Assembly (NCBI GenBank): GCA_022497155.1
Contig: MU385775.1
Span: 183,672-247,671, forward strand
DNA: 64,000 bases
Source of the DNA: Whalleya microplaca
Lineage: Eukaryota > Ascomycota > Sordariomycetes > Xylariales > Xylariaceae
Direction of reading: 5' to 3'
This document shows, piece by piece, positions 11,961 to 23,185 of the stretch; positions within the stretch are counted from its first letter, which is position 1; each line of letters opens with the position of its first letter. The notes under the pieces were generated by a model. That model searched no databases. It was not told the origin of the DNA and saw nothing but the letters and a program-made list of their open reading frames with translations. The translations under genes and the position numbers were made by a program.

Positions 11961-13076
11961 TCAATCTCCGTGCTGCGCGAGGTACCAAGGCTCCGGCTTG
12001 GCCCACTTCGGCGGATGATTTGAGTAGACTCCGTGCTCCGCAAAGTCGTGCAAGAACTCGCAATCCTCGTCCTCGTTCTTGCATTTGCCCTGTCCACGTA
12101 CCTTCGAGTAGTACCAGACATTGCACATGATCCTCTCCTGCTTCCCGGGTCCATCGTGGGAAAATTTGCACTTGTCGCTACCCCACGGGCATGTAAGGCC
12201 AGGGGTGCAGACGTACGGGCAAATGACATCGGACCGCTTGACAGGTTGGCGCTGCGACCGCGCGGAAGCTTTGCCGCGATTTGAGGTTCGGGACTTATAC
12301 TTAGGGTTGGTTTGGTTGTCCCTCTGACCATGCGCATAAGCTTGGTGGCCCTCCTCACAGGTGTCGTAGTGACGACTTGATTGAAGACCTCGCATCGGTG
12401 GATTGGTGGGTGTCGCGACGGTGGGTCTTATGGGCAGAGTGTCGGACTTGACCATGTTGCCTTTGGCCGAGGCACCAGTATTACCAGTGCCCATGGTGGC
12501 ATCATTGCGAACCGGTGGCTCCATGACGCCCGTCTCGGCCTTAAGAGTAGCATGATTGTGGCGGATAGGTTCGGGATGGTAATCAGCATATTGGGGAGTC
12601 ATCATGCTACTATGAACGGTAGAGTGATGACCGCTACCAAACTCGGGAGTGGCCACATTGTAATTAGTGGAGCCGACCGTGCCGGTGACAGACGCAACTT
12701 GATCCGAGGCAACTTCAACATTGCTAGCGATATGCTCAATCTCGGAGCTTGTGCTATCGTTCATGCTTAAACTACCAAGTTAGTAAATGCTAAAATAGGA
12801 AACTGTAGGAAATGCCCAGAGTCGCGAGAGTTTGTCAGGGGCAAATGCCCTTCCCACAGCCACTCCCGGCAGGTAGTTATACTCTGAAAGAAAGTCGATA
12901 AGATTAGGGGTGACATACGAAGTTTCATTATTCTCAGCGACGAAATCTTCATCTCGTCCAAGCAACTTCAAGATGGCGACGTACTTGGAGTAGTCTAGTA
13001 CTCCGGCACCATGCAAGACGCTGATCGCGGAGAGTGCCCGACCAAAGTTGCGGTCGATGAGGGTGGATTGATCCAT
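11961..13076 (-). CDS. CCCH-type zinc-finger protein
   Basis: Likely two exons on the minus strand: 13076-12883 and 12765-11961, joined by a phase-2 intron (GTATAA donor; CTAAC branch; TTTAAG acceptor), about 332 residues. The N-terminal exon is helical (MDQSTLIDRNFGRALSAIS). The middle is a long disordered Ser/Thr/Pro-rich region with a basic stretch (KYKSRTSNRGKASARSQR). The C-terminus has two Cys/His clusters: CPYVCTPGLTCPWGSDKCKFSH and CNVWYYSKVRGQGKCKN followed by DCEFLH, consistent with CCCH fingers of the RNA-binding type. If the intron is wrong, the second exon alone still gives a 267-residue protein from the ATG at 12764. RNA-binding is the expected role by family; no target can be inferred. 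Confidence 0.68.
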
Positions 13077-14336
13077 CTCGAACGATATCGAATTCGTAGA
13101 TGCGAATTTGGGAGTACAAAGTGAATTGGGTGAATGTGAGGTAGCTCCCAGAAGAGATGTATGGGATGGAGACTCAAAGATTGACTTGAGACGCTATCAA
13201 AGGTGCGGAAGATTTTGCTAGCTGAAGAGGTCTGTCAATAGATGTAGAGGAAATAAAGGTTCTTAAAATCGAAATATTTTGGGGAGCAGGGCTGGTATTT
13301 ATATAATAGTAAAACTTTCAGTTGTGAAATTGATCCTATTGTTGCCGCTCCCCTATTGGTCCCCACAACTCCGACCAACAAATGGCCATCCTTATTGTTT
13401 CAATGCGGTTCCTATTGTAGTCAGGGTGAATCTTGTTGTTTGCTACCTAAGTGAATGGCGCTGGGCAGCCTGACACATGACTATTGTATACGCTTGGGGC
13501 CTTAGGCCACAATACTAGGTATTCCCATCAACCGCAACACTCAGATACATACAGATAGACATGCAGAGTGTGGACCATGAAACCCCGGGTCGTATGCATA
13601 TATATAGCAGAATAAATCATAACTGTTGGTTGGGAAAGGTTAGAACCACCGGAAATAGTTTAGAGTTCTGGCTAGCTTTAATGGTGCCTCCATGTAAGTC
13701 TACATCTCCACAAGAAGAAGCTCTGAGTATAAAATACTCAAATGTGAATAAACAAAATTAACAAAGGTACCTAGACGCTGGTTTTAAACCTGAAACTGGT
13801 TGGCCGGATATTCAATGCTATCTAGAAATATAGTAAGGAATCACCATATATAAGACGTGAGCTGAGTGAATGGATTACGGAGCAACTGGGGGTGAATGGT
13901 CTGATCCTCCAGTTACACTCTGGGATCACCGTTCTTATCAATAAAAAGACAAGCCCTACGGTGGGTATATTTGCTTCAGCTGTTTGCTGCAAACAACGTC
14001 TGCAAACATTTGAGCAATTATGATATTTGAGATGTTTTAAAGTATCAAGCCATTATAGGACAGTCTTATTTAAGTAAAACGCGGCTTTTAGATAAGTTTC
14101 CTCGAAATGTCTTGCCGCATCAGTGATAAGAAAAGGATGTTTAATGTATATTATGTCTATGCTTTACTTTCTGTCATACCCTCCTCCCATATTTAGATGT
14201 AGATGTAGTATTATCATTCCTAGATTGCCTATTTGATTAGATGAATACTATTATAAGATAGCCAAGATTGGACTTTAAAATGACCTCCTCTCCATCCCCA
14301 AACTTTTCCCAACCCTCCAAGCTCTTCTTGAATATC
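13077..14336. other. intergenic region
   Basis: No supported gene. It is the upstream region of the CCCH gene and the 3' flank of the kinase-like gene, with an AT-rich stretch near 14000-14280. Confidence 0.55.
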
Positions 14337-16206
14337 CTAATTATCAGCATTTAATAAAAGCCCCTGGACGATAGCCCTTATGTGAACCGTCCTTTCAAAT
14401 CCTCTTCCTCGTGGGTAATCTTTGTAGTAATTACTACCTCTCTCGACCCAGGTACTGAGCTTATCGTGTAGCTGGTCGATTTGAGGCCGCCGGTCTGGAT
14501 CGATAGCTAAGAGCAGGGCTACCATTCCTCGTATGTTGTCGTCGAGGTCTGGACTGCAGCACTTAGAGTCAGTGTTTTGCTATTAACCTGGTTTGATGAA
14601 TAATAGAGAATCCTGACACGGTTTTTTGACAGCCCCAGGTATACCTGTTAGGTAGTTTTGCTCTTGACTTTAAACCGACTCAAAACAAAAGGTGGTGATA
14701 AATCAATCTGGGTGTTACTCACTAACTAGGTCTAGAGAGGTCTGCACCAGCAGATGCAAGATTTACGTCTTCCCCGTCGACACGAAACCCTACAGCAGCT
14801 ACTGGAGGATTGCGAGTAATAACGCCTGTAATCAATGCTCGCATTATCTATGCCGCACATTCCATTAGTTAGAATATCGCTTGAGCGACTATTTTGTAAA
14901 TATCTCAGTAAAGAACTTACCAATCCAATATCGTAGAGGTTCCCCTTCTCTGCCAAGTTGTTACTAGAACAATCAGGTTAACATAGGTGCACGGATAAGT
15001 GAGCTCCGCAGCTGACATACTTCCAGGGGTCGTCGATAGGCGTAGCTCGGCCGAAGTCGATAAGTTTCAATACAGGTATTACGGAATGTTCTTCTTCATC
15101 CAAACCTCCAAACATAACTAGAAGTACCCTGGTATTAGTAATAGGTTTATCTCCAATCTACACAGCCCGAAGAGCTGGGTCTACCGGGAATATGGAACGA
15201 TGGAGGCGGGGAGACTATACGGTTTCCAAAATGCACTATATCATCAGAAGTTAGTACCTATCATTTTTAGATATGTATACGACCATTGGGCTCCCATATT
15301 CCCTAATGATATGCAACTCTTGATCCCGAAACAGGCAGGAAGCGTCTATGGAATTTTGTGGATGTTACTCACTGTCCCCATGTCGGATATGAGACGCCTG
15401 TTGTAGCCGAGCTGGGTCACTCGGAGGTCGTTCTGTTGTAGCCCTAGCACCTCTCGGTTTACGTGGCGGCCAGGCCATGGCTATACAACTTCGCACCACT
15501 GCAGGTTAATTAGCTCTGTAGCTAGGGTCTGAACGCCTTAAAGTTCCTCCATGCTACTCACAGCACATGAAAACCCTGAGAAGGAAACGATTTGGTAGTG
15601 GCCGGCCCGTTGTCTGACACCGAGTAAGGAAAGTGTGGAGAGAACCGTTCTCAAGCAGTTGCATCATTAATGTTCGTCCTGGGGCAGAATCCAAGGGGTC
15701 ACGGTATTTGCTCCTCAGACGAAAAGGTTGTACTATATGCAAAGCCCCTCGGAATGACTAAAAACTGTCAGCTACAAAGTCAAGGGGGTCTGCAATCTCT
15801 CGCAATATTATATAATATTCGACTGTTAAGGAACTAAACCTACCCTTAGCAATCTTATCTCCCTTGCAATGGCATGGTCCTGGTCTCGCGAGAGAGCCCT
15901 TTTGATGGCGTATCTTTCTGTTCTGCGAAACGGCCAAATGCCATGCGTAAATTTAATTTTGCAAACCACGCCGTCTGCACCATGGCCCATAACCTCTTCT
16001 AAGGTGAAACGGCGGAGCGGAGTGTTGCGATGACGAAAATACCTCTTAATTCGCCGAGTTTCTTTCTTAGCTCTTCTGTCTATCCTGGCAAGCCAATCTG
16101 CGGTGTTCGTTGGCAGTGGAGGGCCGGGGTACGGAGGCGGCGGCTCAGAATAAGCAGGCAGGTCAGATTCTGACCCAGATAAGGCATCATCGATTGGGTC
16201 ATCCAT
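14337..16206 (-). CDS. protein-kinase-like gene, multi-exon
   Basis: At least six exons on the minus strand. Exon 1 (16206 to about 15850) has a Pro-rich start (PPPPYPGPPLP), then EEVMGHGADGVVCKIKF (Gly-rich loop) and ERYAIKRAL (the ATP-binding Lys). Exon 2 (15757-15562) continues ALHIVQPFRL and LMMQLLENGSLHTFL (hinge region). Exon 3 ends ASHIRHGD, in the place of the HRD catalytic loop. A later exon has VLKLIDFGRA (DFG). The last exons carry LAEKGNLYDIG, then IRGMVALLLAIDPDRRPQIDQLHDKL, matching subdomains IX-XI. The link between HGD and DFG is not resolved, and the usual Asn after the catalytic Asp is not evident, so it may be a weakly active kinase or pseudokinase. Fungi have many such orphan kinase-like genes. 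Confidence 0.62.
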
Positions 16207-16959
16207 TGGAATCTATAACGTCGAATTTTTTTTTTGTGAATCTACAGGAGGGTACGTAGCTCGTTTACTCGAACCGATTTGTTCATTGCCGTAATCATCG
16301 AATAAAGTTAATATTGAAATGTATCAGCGTCAGAGAATGACCGTACAATCACAATATGTTGGTCTTTGTTGAGGATATGACCGAAAACAGGTAGACACAA
16401 TGAACTCGAAACACAATTTCTTCTTCGATTTAAAGGTTCCATGTTTTAAATAACCGGTATTTTGAGGGGGTAAAAAGAATAAAGGGAGAAAGAAACTAGT
16501 ATAGAGCTCCCGTTTACCATACTAAAAATAGGGCGCTTGTGAAAAGTTCAAGTAATGTAACTGTACCGTTATCACTTCCCAGCCCAAATACAACATCTAA
16601 TCAGCCTTGTCTGAACCTACGGTCTCTTATATAGAATGGGAAAAATACAGATTGGACGTTAAGCGTTGTATTCAACATGTAGCAACACAGCCTAAGGCAC
16701 AGGCCATTATGCGATATAAACATAATATCCCCGCGGTATGATTTGTCATAATGATCCTTCACGGTTACATCATTTACACATTCATATCGTTCGCAGTTTC
16801 AATCGCTGTAACATCATCAAAGAAACGATTAGAAATGTTTCCAGTTGGACTTAGTCCTTATGTATAAGCATTCACTCTGCCTCCACTTAATTCCATGAGC
16901 AATTTCTCATTGATGAGGTAATAATTGTGTTCGTTTTCGCTATACCTCCTCAACCGAAC
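16207..16959. other. intergenic region
   Basis: No supported gene. AT-rich, with short poly-T/poly-A runs. An open minus frame at 16858-16960 may be a decayed continuation of the neighbouring monooxygenase pseudogene. Confidence 0.5.
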
Positions 16960-18303
16960 CAAGACAAAGGGCACATCATACAAAGCCACAAGCCTGCAGC
17001 CACGACACAGGCACCCTGGGATCCCTCCAGCGCAGCGCATCTACCCCGATCCGCTCCACGCTCGCAGCCCTCACGGCATCCAACTACAACCCCTCATTCG
17101 CACGCGCGACCACGGCCCCCCGCTGCCCCTCGAGGAACCTAGCCAGCAGCAAGGCCAACACCTGCTCATCCTCGAACGCCTGGCTAGCCCCCTGCCCGCT
17201 GCGCGGCGGCAGCGCGTGCGCGACAGCGTCGGCATCACGAAAATCGGGTACACGTTGTCGAGCTGCGCGGCGCGCAGACATTCCGCGATCGGCGGACCCG
17301 TACAGTGGCCGTGGCACGCGCGCAGCTGCGTCGTGATGGCGGCGTGGTCCAGCTTCGCGCCGCGGGTTGGAAGGTCGGTTTCAAAGACTGACTAGTATAG
17401 TAGCTTGCGAGCGTCTGGTTGCGAGAGCCCTGTGTATCTGAACACGCCGGTTGAGCCGACGAAGAAATACATGCTGGGCTTCGAGAGTAGGTAAGGGGGT
17501 AAGGGGGTAGGGGAATGTCGAGGACGCCGTCAGGCTATTTAGGCCTGATCGGCTTCCCCTCACACAAGAAAAAACTTCCCTTCTTCAGGGACCTCAGGAC
17601 CAAAGCCATTTATTATCAAGATGAGTACAACTCAAGCCCTCATATAATGAGCCCTTGTGATAGCAGATGCCGCTGTGGGGGGATTTGGTTTGAGGTGGGT
17701 GTTGGTGTGATATTGACTGAGTAGGTAGGTGGTACAATCGAGGACTTACACGTAGTCAGGCTAGCGCTTTTCGTTGTCGCCGAAGAGGTCGTGGCGCACG
17801 GTGCTCCGGATCCCGTCGGCGCCCACAATTAGATCGGCAACCTCGTCCGGGGACCCGCCCTCAAACTGGATCACGGGCTTCTGCCCCTGTCGGGTGACAA
17901 CCTTGCTGACTGTCTTATACGTCACGGCGCCCTTGGGCAGAGCATCCTGGAGGATACTGATGAGTAGAGGGCGCGAGTTGGGCAGGGCGTCGAAATATTC
18001 GCCTCGCAGAAGCCAATGCCTGCCGGTGAAGTGGGTACACGCAAAGCCGGCGGCGTAGACTTTGTCCCTCAGCGCCGGGTCGAGATCGCCGAGTTCGCGG
18101 AGACCATTGGCCTGGAGACCTAGTCCAGCGCCTAGCCTACTCGTGGCGACTTTTAGACTCGGTTGACTATGATCTGTGCTGTAATCTAGATGGGTGTTGT
18201 CGTAGATCTTGATCTCGAGATGTTGGCTAGTCTGAATGTATTTGCGGAGCGCGATGGCTGTACTGAGGCCGCTTAGGCCAGCTCCAATGATGATTCCCTT
18301 CAT
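16960..18303 (-). pseudogene. broken FAD-dependent monooxygenase (salicylate hydroxylase-like)
   Basis: The 5' part, from ATG 18303, is intact: MKGIIIGAGLSGLSTAIALR (FAD-binding GxGxxG) and later DLIVGADGIRSTVRHDLF (the GADG...R motif). After GDNEKR an in-frame TAG stops it at 17763-17761. Homologous sequence continues: MYFFVGSTGVFRYTGLSQPD, then KLLY followed by TAG (17394-17392) where the family has Trp, then VFETDLPTRGAKLDHAAITT and AAQLDNVYPIFVMP. There the frame shifts around 17240 and the family's GD motif region is partly missing, resuming as DAVAHALPPRSGQGASQAFED. A further TAG follows FLEGQRGAVVARANEGL. Several independent lesions rule out a sequencing slip. The gene would have hydroxylated an aromatic or similar substrate with NAD(P)H. 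It stays GC-rich, so it decayed recently or was not RIP-mutated. Confidence 0.82.
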
Positions 18304-19352
18304 GTACGGAGTAGCACCTTGAAGTTTTGCATATACAGAGAGACTCGATAGCAATGATACAAGTAAGATAGCTCAATTGGAAGTATAAGCTGAAAACTAC
18401 TTGCTGATCGGCAACTTAATTATTCTAAAAGCCTTGATCATCGAATAATACACCATCTAGAACCCGGCCTGCAAGGGCTACAAATTCAGTCACGCCAGTT
18501 TTCGCTCGATCCCCGGGTCGGCGGTAAGTAGGTTGCAGAAACTCCTGCAATACACTGTGATACTACCTAAGATACACAAAACTTGGCTCTACAACATTAC
18601 TTCATATCTATTCGAAGACATATATCACACTCATTGTATATAAATGTTGAGTGCTTAGATATGTAAAATCATATCCGTCGTACAAGTGTTGCAGTGGTAG
18701 GACCCGTTAATCTACTATATACTCTCTAGTCGCACCTGGACGTAGCACGATATGCATTTATGGAATATAGTGAGAAAAACGCATTGAGGTCGACATATCA
18801 TCAATCTCCCACCACCTTCCCCGGTTCTCACTTTCGTCCGTATTCTTCTTCGTCAATAATGCGCTGATTATACGCCGCATTGACAAGGACAAGTGGCACA
18901 GCATCGCTGAGGATCCCAGCAATGCTACCATAGAAGCGGTGTCCGCCTCTTGTGTCACTTCAGGTGCCAAGATGCCTGGATGCATCAAGGCTGCACCCAA
19001 GACCTGAGGACTGCCTCCTCGCCCAACCTTGATGACCTGCGTCTACACCGAATGATCATAGAGACTTGCATAAACTCTGTGTATGACAGTCTAAGGTAAC
19101 TTTGAACTTACTGCTTACCCTGACTATACATGAAACAGCTTCTTCATTTAAAGTTCTCACGCATGCTTCAACTGACAAACAAACATCAGCCAACCGTCGT
19201 GATCGTGATCGTGATCCCATTTTCACCTCGTTGACCACCCGCCTTCATCTTATATCTACTCTAGTTGCCCAATCTACCTAACTCCGTTTCCCCCTTTTCT
19301 ACCTACAATTAGAAAAAAAGCCTTCATAAACCTCCACCATACCACAACAACC
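18304..19352. other. intergenic region
   Basis: No supported gene. This is the upstream side of both the monooxygenase pseudogene and the 2-hydroxyacid dehydrogenase. A pyrimidine-rich stretch at about 19255-19350 directly precedes the dehydrogenase ATG, as is common in fungal promoters. Confidence 0.55.
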
Positions 19353-20408
19353 ATGCAGCTCGCCGTCTTCTCCGCGAAGCCCTACGACAAGAAGTACCTC
19401 ACCACCGCACGGGCAACCGAGCTCGACAGCGCCGCCGGCATCGAGATCCTCTACCACGAGTTTGCGCTGTCCCCCGAGACTGTCCCGCTAGCTAAAGATG
19501 CGACCGCCGTCTGCGTCTTCGTGAACGACAACGTGAGCGCGCCGGTTCTAGAATCGCTGCATGAAAACGGCGTGCGCGCCATCCTGCTTCGGTGCGCGGG
19601 GTACAACAACGTAGATCTGGCTGCGGCGGAGCGATTGGGTCTCTACGTCGCCAACGTCCCCTCGTACTCGCCCGAGTGCGTGGCCGAATTCGCCGTGGCG
19701 ATGGTCCAGACGCTGAACCGCAACACGCATCGAGCATACAACCGAGTGCGAGAGGGCAATTTCAATCTCGACGGCTTGCTGGGGCGGACACTGCACGGGA
19801 AGACGGTGGGGATCGTAGGCACGGGCAAGATCGGCGTGGCCTTCGCGCGCATCATGGCGGGTTTCGGCTGTCGACTGCTGGCCTTCGACCCCTTCGAGAA
19901 CGACGCCTTCAAGCAGTACGGGACGTACACGGACCTGGACACACTGCTGCCGCAGAGCGACATCGTGAGCCTGCACTGCCCGCTGATCCCGGAGACGCGC
20001 CACATCATCGACGAGGGCTCGGTGTCGAAGATGAAGCCCGGCGCGATGCTGGTCAACACGTCGCGCGGCGGGCTGATCAAGACGCGCGCCGTCATCGCCG
20101 CGCTCAAGAGCAAGCACCTGGGCGGGCTGGCGCTCGACGTCTACGAGGGCGAGGGCGCGCTGTTCTACAACGACCACTCCGGCACCATCATCGACGACGA
20201 CGAGCTCATGCGGCTCACCACCTTCCACAACGTGCTCGTGTGCGGCCACCAGGCCTTCTTCACCGAGGAGGCCCTGCGCGAGATCGCCGACGGCACGATC
20301 CGGAACCTGGCTGACTTCTTGCATAAGCGGCTGTGCGACAATGCGCTGGTCCAGAGCGCGGGGCTATCGAAGTTGGCTAGGAGAGACTCGGCCCCGATTC
20401 GTATCTAG
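19353..20408 (+). CDS. D-isomer-specific 2-hydroxyacid dehydrogenase (D-lactate dehydrogenase-like)
   Basis: Single exon, 351 residues, intact, preceded by a CAACCATGC start context. It has the NAD-binding GIVGTGKIG at about residue 150 and the family signature through the catalytic domain: VNTSRGGLI (catalytic Arg), LALDVYEGE (catalytic Glu) and CGHQAFFTEEAL (catalytic His). The N-terminal substrate domain contains LLRCAGYNNVDLAAAERLGL, typical of the fermentative D-lactate dehydrogenase branch. It probably interconverts a 2-keto acid and a D-2-hydroxy acid with NAD(H) in the cytosol. Length matches the family. Coding GC is very high, especially at third positions, giving long but meaningless open frames on the other strand. 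It is next to, and convergent with, the FMO fusion gene; no shared pathway is evident. Confidence 0.93.
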   Translation: MQLAVFSAKPYDKKYLTTARATELDSAAGIEILYHEFALSPETVPLAKDATAVCVFVNDNVSAPVLESLHENGVRAILLRCAGYNNVDLAAAERLGLYVANVPSYSPECVAEFAVAMVQTLNRNTHRAYNRVREGNFNLDGLLGRTLHGKTVGIVGTGKIGVAFARIMAGFGCRLLAFDPFENDAFKQYGTYTDLDTLLPQSDIVSLHCPLIPETRHIIDEGSVSKMKPGAMLVNTSRGGLIKTRAVIAALKSKHLGGLALDVYEGEGALFYNDHSGTIIDDDELMRLTTFHNVLVCGHQAFFTEEALREIADGTIRNLADFLHKRLCDNALVQSAGLSKLARRDSAPIRI

Positions 20409-20675
20409 AGATTCCGGGTCCCATGCCGCAAGTAAACGACAAGACTGGCAGTGCTATGGAAAGTAAGAGGCACTAGAGGTAGGTGGACCTATCAAGTAAC
20501 TAAGATGGCTCGGGCAAACTACTCTACTCATGATAGACGGACATGGTATGACCTAATGAATAGATGATATACCCTATGCTCTGATTTCCAATTTCTATAT
20601 GTTGGTCTTCCTTTGAACGAACCGGGCCATGATACTAATTGAATGACACGCCGATGATATATATCTGTCAATCCC

Positions 20676-23185
20676 TCACTTCCTCCTATACACCCCATCG
20701 ATAGTATAATCCTTCTTGGGCCCCTTAACCGAATACCTCAGCCTCCAATCCCTCAAATTAACAGCCTTGAAGTTGAACTCGTAGTGCACATCATACAGAT
20801 CCTCCACACACAGATGACTCGCCTCCGCCAACCAGCCCCTCCCCTTCTCCCCCTTCTTCCCCCCCTCCTCTGTCTCCGCCGTGGCGCCCGTGCTGCCACT
20901 GGCACCAGCGTCCGCGTCCGCGGGGACCTGGAACTCCAGCTCGTGGAACAGGTAATCCGCGCGCGCGGGGTCATCCGTGCGCGCGAACCAGACGCTCAGC
21001 CGGTCGGCCGCCTCGTCGTACCGGTACACGTAGCGCCGGGTCGCGCGGAACCGCATGCCGTTGTGCGCGACGAAGTCGCCGTCTTCGATGTACAGGTACT
21101 CGAGACCCAAATCTTCTCCATCTCCCCCATCTCCCCCATCTCCCCCATCTCCTCCTCCATCTCCCTTCCCTTCCCCTTTATCCGCACCCAACCCCGAACC
21201 CGAACCCGAACCCGAACCTGAACCTGGACCTGATCCGGAAGCGGAAGTTGTAGGGGCAGGAGCAGCACACGCAGCCCGCCCGTCCGCCGTCCCCTCGCGC
21301 AGCAGAAACCGCGCGGTCCCCTCGAACCGCCCGCTCGGGTGCCCCGGCAGGCGACTGACAAGCTCGCGCTCAAGCGTCCACTCGCCCAGCAGCGAGCGGA
21401 AGACCGCGCCAGCCACGAAGCGGGAGCCGGCCAGCCCCGCGCGCGCGCTCGCCTGCGTCATCTCCAGACTCTTTTCCGCGTGAGCGGCGCGCTCGGGCGG
21501 GATTTCGGGGGGCAGGTAGCGCGCGGGGGTTAGGATGTCCATGGGTTTGCCGTTTACGAGGATGGGATCCGTGGAGGAGGAGAGGGAGGGGGGTAGTGAG
21601 GGGGAAAGGGGCAGGGAGAGCGCGGACCCGAATTCTTGCATTAGGAACGCGTAGTCGCCCATCGGGAACTGCGAGGTGCGCGGGTCGGCGCGCAGGGCGA
21701 GCGTGCGGGCGATGGAGTCCTCGGTAGGGGGCAAGTTGAGGGAGGTGGGGTCGGTCCAGAGGCGGGTCAAGAAGCGCGACTGCATCTCCATCACGCCCCA
21801 GTACGGCGAGCGGTAGAAGCCGACGAAGCCCAGAGTCGCCAGGGACGGGTGGTGCGTGCCGTGGAAGGTGAGGGCGAGGGGGAGGTTGGGGTGCGCGGGG
21901 GAGTGCGAGAGGGTTGTGAGGACGGGGGGCGGGAGGAAGGAGAGAGAGGGCGAGGGGTCGAAGCCGGTTGCGAGGACCACGGCCGCGATGTCCGTGATCG
22001 ACTCGTTGCTCGGCGAGACGGTCGCGGCGGTGCCGGAGAGGGCGGAGAGCTTGCCCTTGTGGAGGGCGATGAGGCCCGAGCGTACGAAGTCCATGTAGTG
22101 CGTACTCATGGCCAGGAAGGGCGGCTCGTCGAGGAGCTCGCCGTCGACCTTGGTATCTTGCGAGAATTCAGATTGGTCGGTGGCCAGGACGGTCTTGTAG
22201 ATGGAGTTGGCGACGCGTGCTGCGTCGACGCTTATGTGGCCTTGGGTATTCGTCAGGGGCTGTGGACGGTTGGCCAAGTTGTATGACGGTAAATCGCACG
22301 GCAAGAATGGCGGTGCTGATGCCGTTGGCTAAAGGGGGGCAGTCAGTAATAGACAATGATTTATGAAGTAGAGATCATAACCTACCTTGGGTGATGTGAA
22401 CAGTGGGAAAACCCATGATGGCCGATGTACGATATGGTGTATCGAATACTTCTCGGGCTCTTGAATGACCTTCTCGCCCGGCGAGTTGATAGCAGAAGAG
22501 AGGTGAGTCGCGATGGTTCCAGCAATCTCAATGCCAGACATCTGCCCACCGACGATAAGAATCTTGCCTCCATGACTCTTCGATTTCACTAAGAGGCTCT
22601 TGAGGTCTCTATACTTGCTGCTATGTATAATCGGCACATCCGCTTCCTTCGGCACCTCGTCCGGCCATATTGGCTTGCCGAAGAACCCAGTGGTTACAAG
22701 CAAGTAGTCAAAAACGCCAGTCTCAGAGCCCTTGCTGGACTCTGTCTGCACCTTCCATGAGCCATCGTCTTGTAGTTCAGTCTTCACGACTTTATGACCG
22801 AGCCGTACATCGGCACCTTTATAAGTGTCGAGGTAGCGTTCCAGGTACTGGCCCACTTGCCACGCCCTGGCGAATTCCAGATCGGAGTCACGCCAGGCAA
22901 AATCGCTAAATTGGACTGTATGTCTGCTCTGATTTGCTACCATGAGCGGGTGCACCAAGCCGGCATTATCATCCTTGCGCGTAGGCCACAGACCTCCGAT
23001 GCGAGACTGGGCATCGAAGACAGTGACCTTGAAGGAGCCGATAGGGGCATCATAGAGTAATGTCTTCGCCGCGACCAAGCCAGACGGGCCAGCCCCTAAG
23101 TAAGGTGTGCGTGAGCGGATAACTCATCCATACTCGGAACGTGGAGGACTGGCTGCCTACCGACAATACAGACACTTTTAGCCAT
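20676..23185 (-). CDS. flavin-containing monooxygenase fused to a DUF6314-like domain
   Basis: Three exons: 23185-23161, 23095-22386 and 22328-20676, total 795 residues, all junctions in frame. The first junction rebuilds IVGAGPSGLVAAKTL, the FAD-binding motif. IIHSSKYRD and then ILIVGGQMSGIEIAG give the NADPH site of class B flavin monooxygenases. A disordered FMO-to-tail region follows. From about residue 550 comes a separate domain: LLGEWTLERELVSRLPG...FEGTARF, a Gly/Ser/Asp linker, then EYLYIEDGDFVAHNGMRFRATRRYVYRY, VWFARTDDPARADYLFHELEF, LCVEDLYDVHYEF and WRLRYSVKGPKKDY. This resembles DUF6314, a lipocalin-like small-molecule fold, here split by low-complexity sequence. The FMO part would oxidise a soft nucleophile or ketone; the fused domain may bind the substrate. 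That role is inference. Confidence 0.85.
21109..21240. repeat. in-frame low-complexity repeats inside the FMO fusion gene
   Basis: Two adjacent microsatellite-like tracts: about four ATCTCCCCC units (encoding GGDGGDGGDGG on the minus strand) and several CCCGAA units (encoding GSGSGSGSG). Both are multiples of three, so they keep the frame and insert a flexible linker in the C-terminal domain. Confidence 0.85.

Noticed and set aside
19548..20324. Long open frames on the other strand and frame of the 2-hydroxyacid dehydrogenase gene
   Set aside because: They are shadows of a very GC-rich coding sequence; the translations are Arg/Ala/Gln-rich with no domain, whereas the plus frame has a full catalytic signature.
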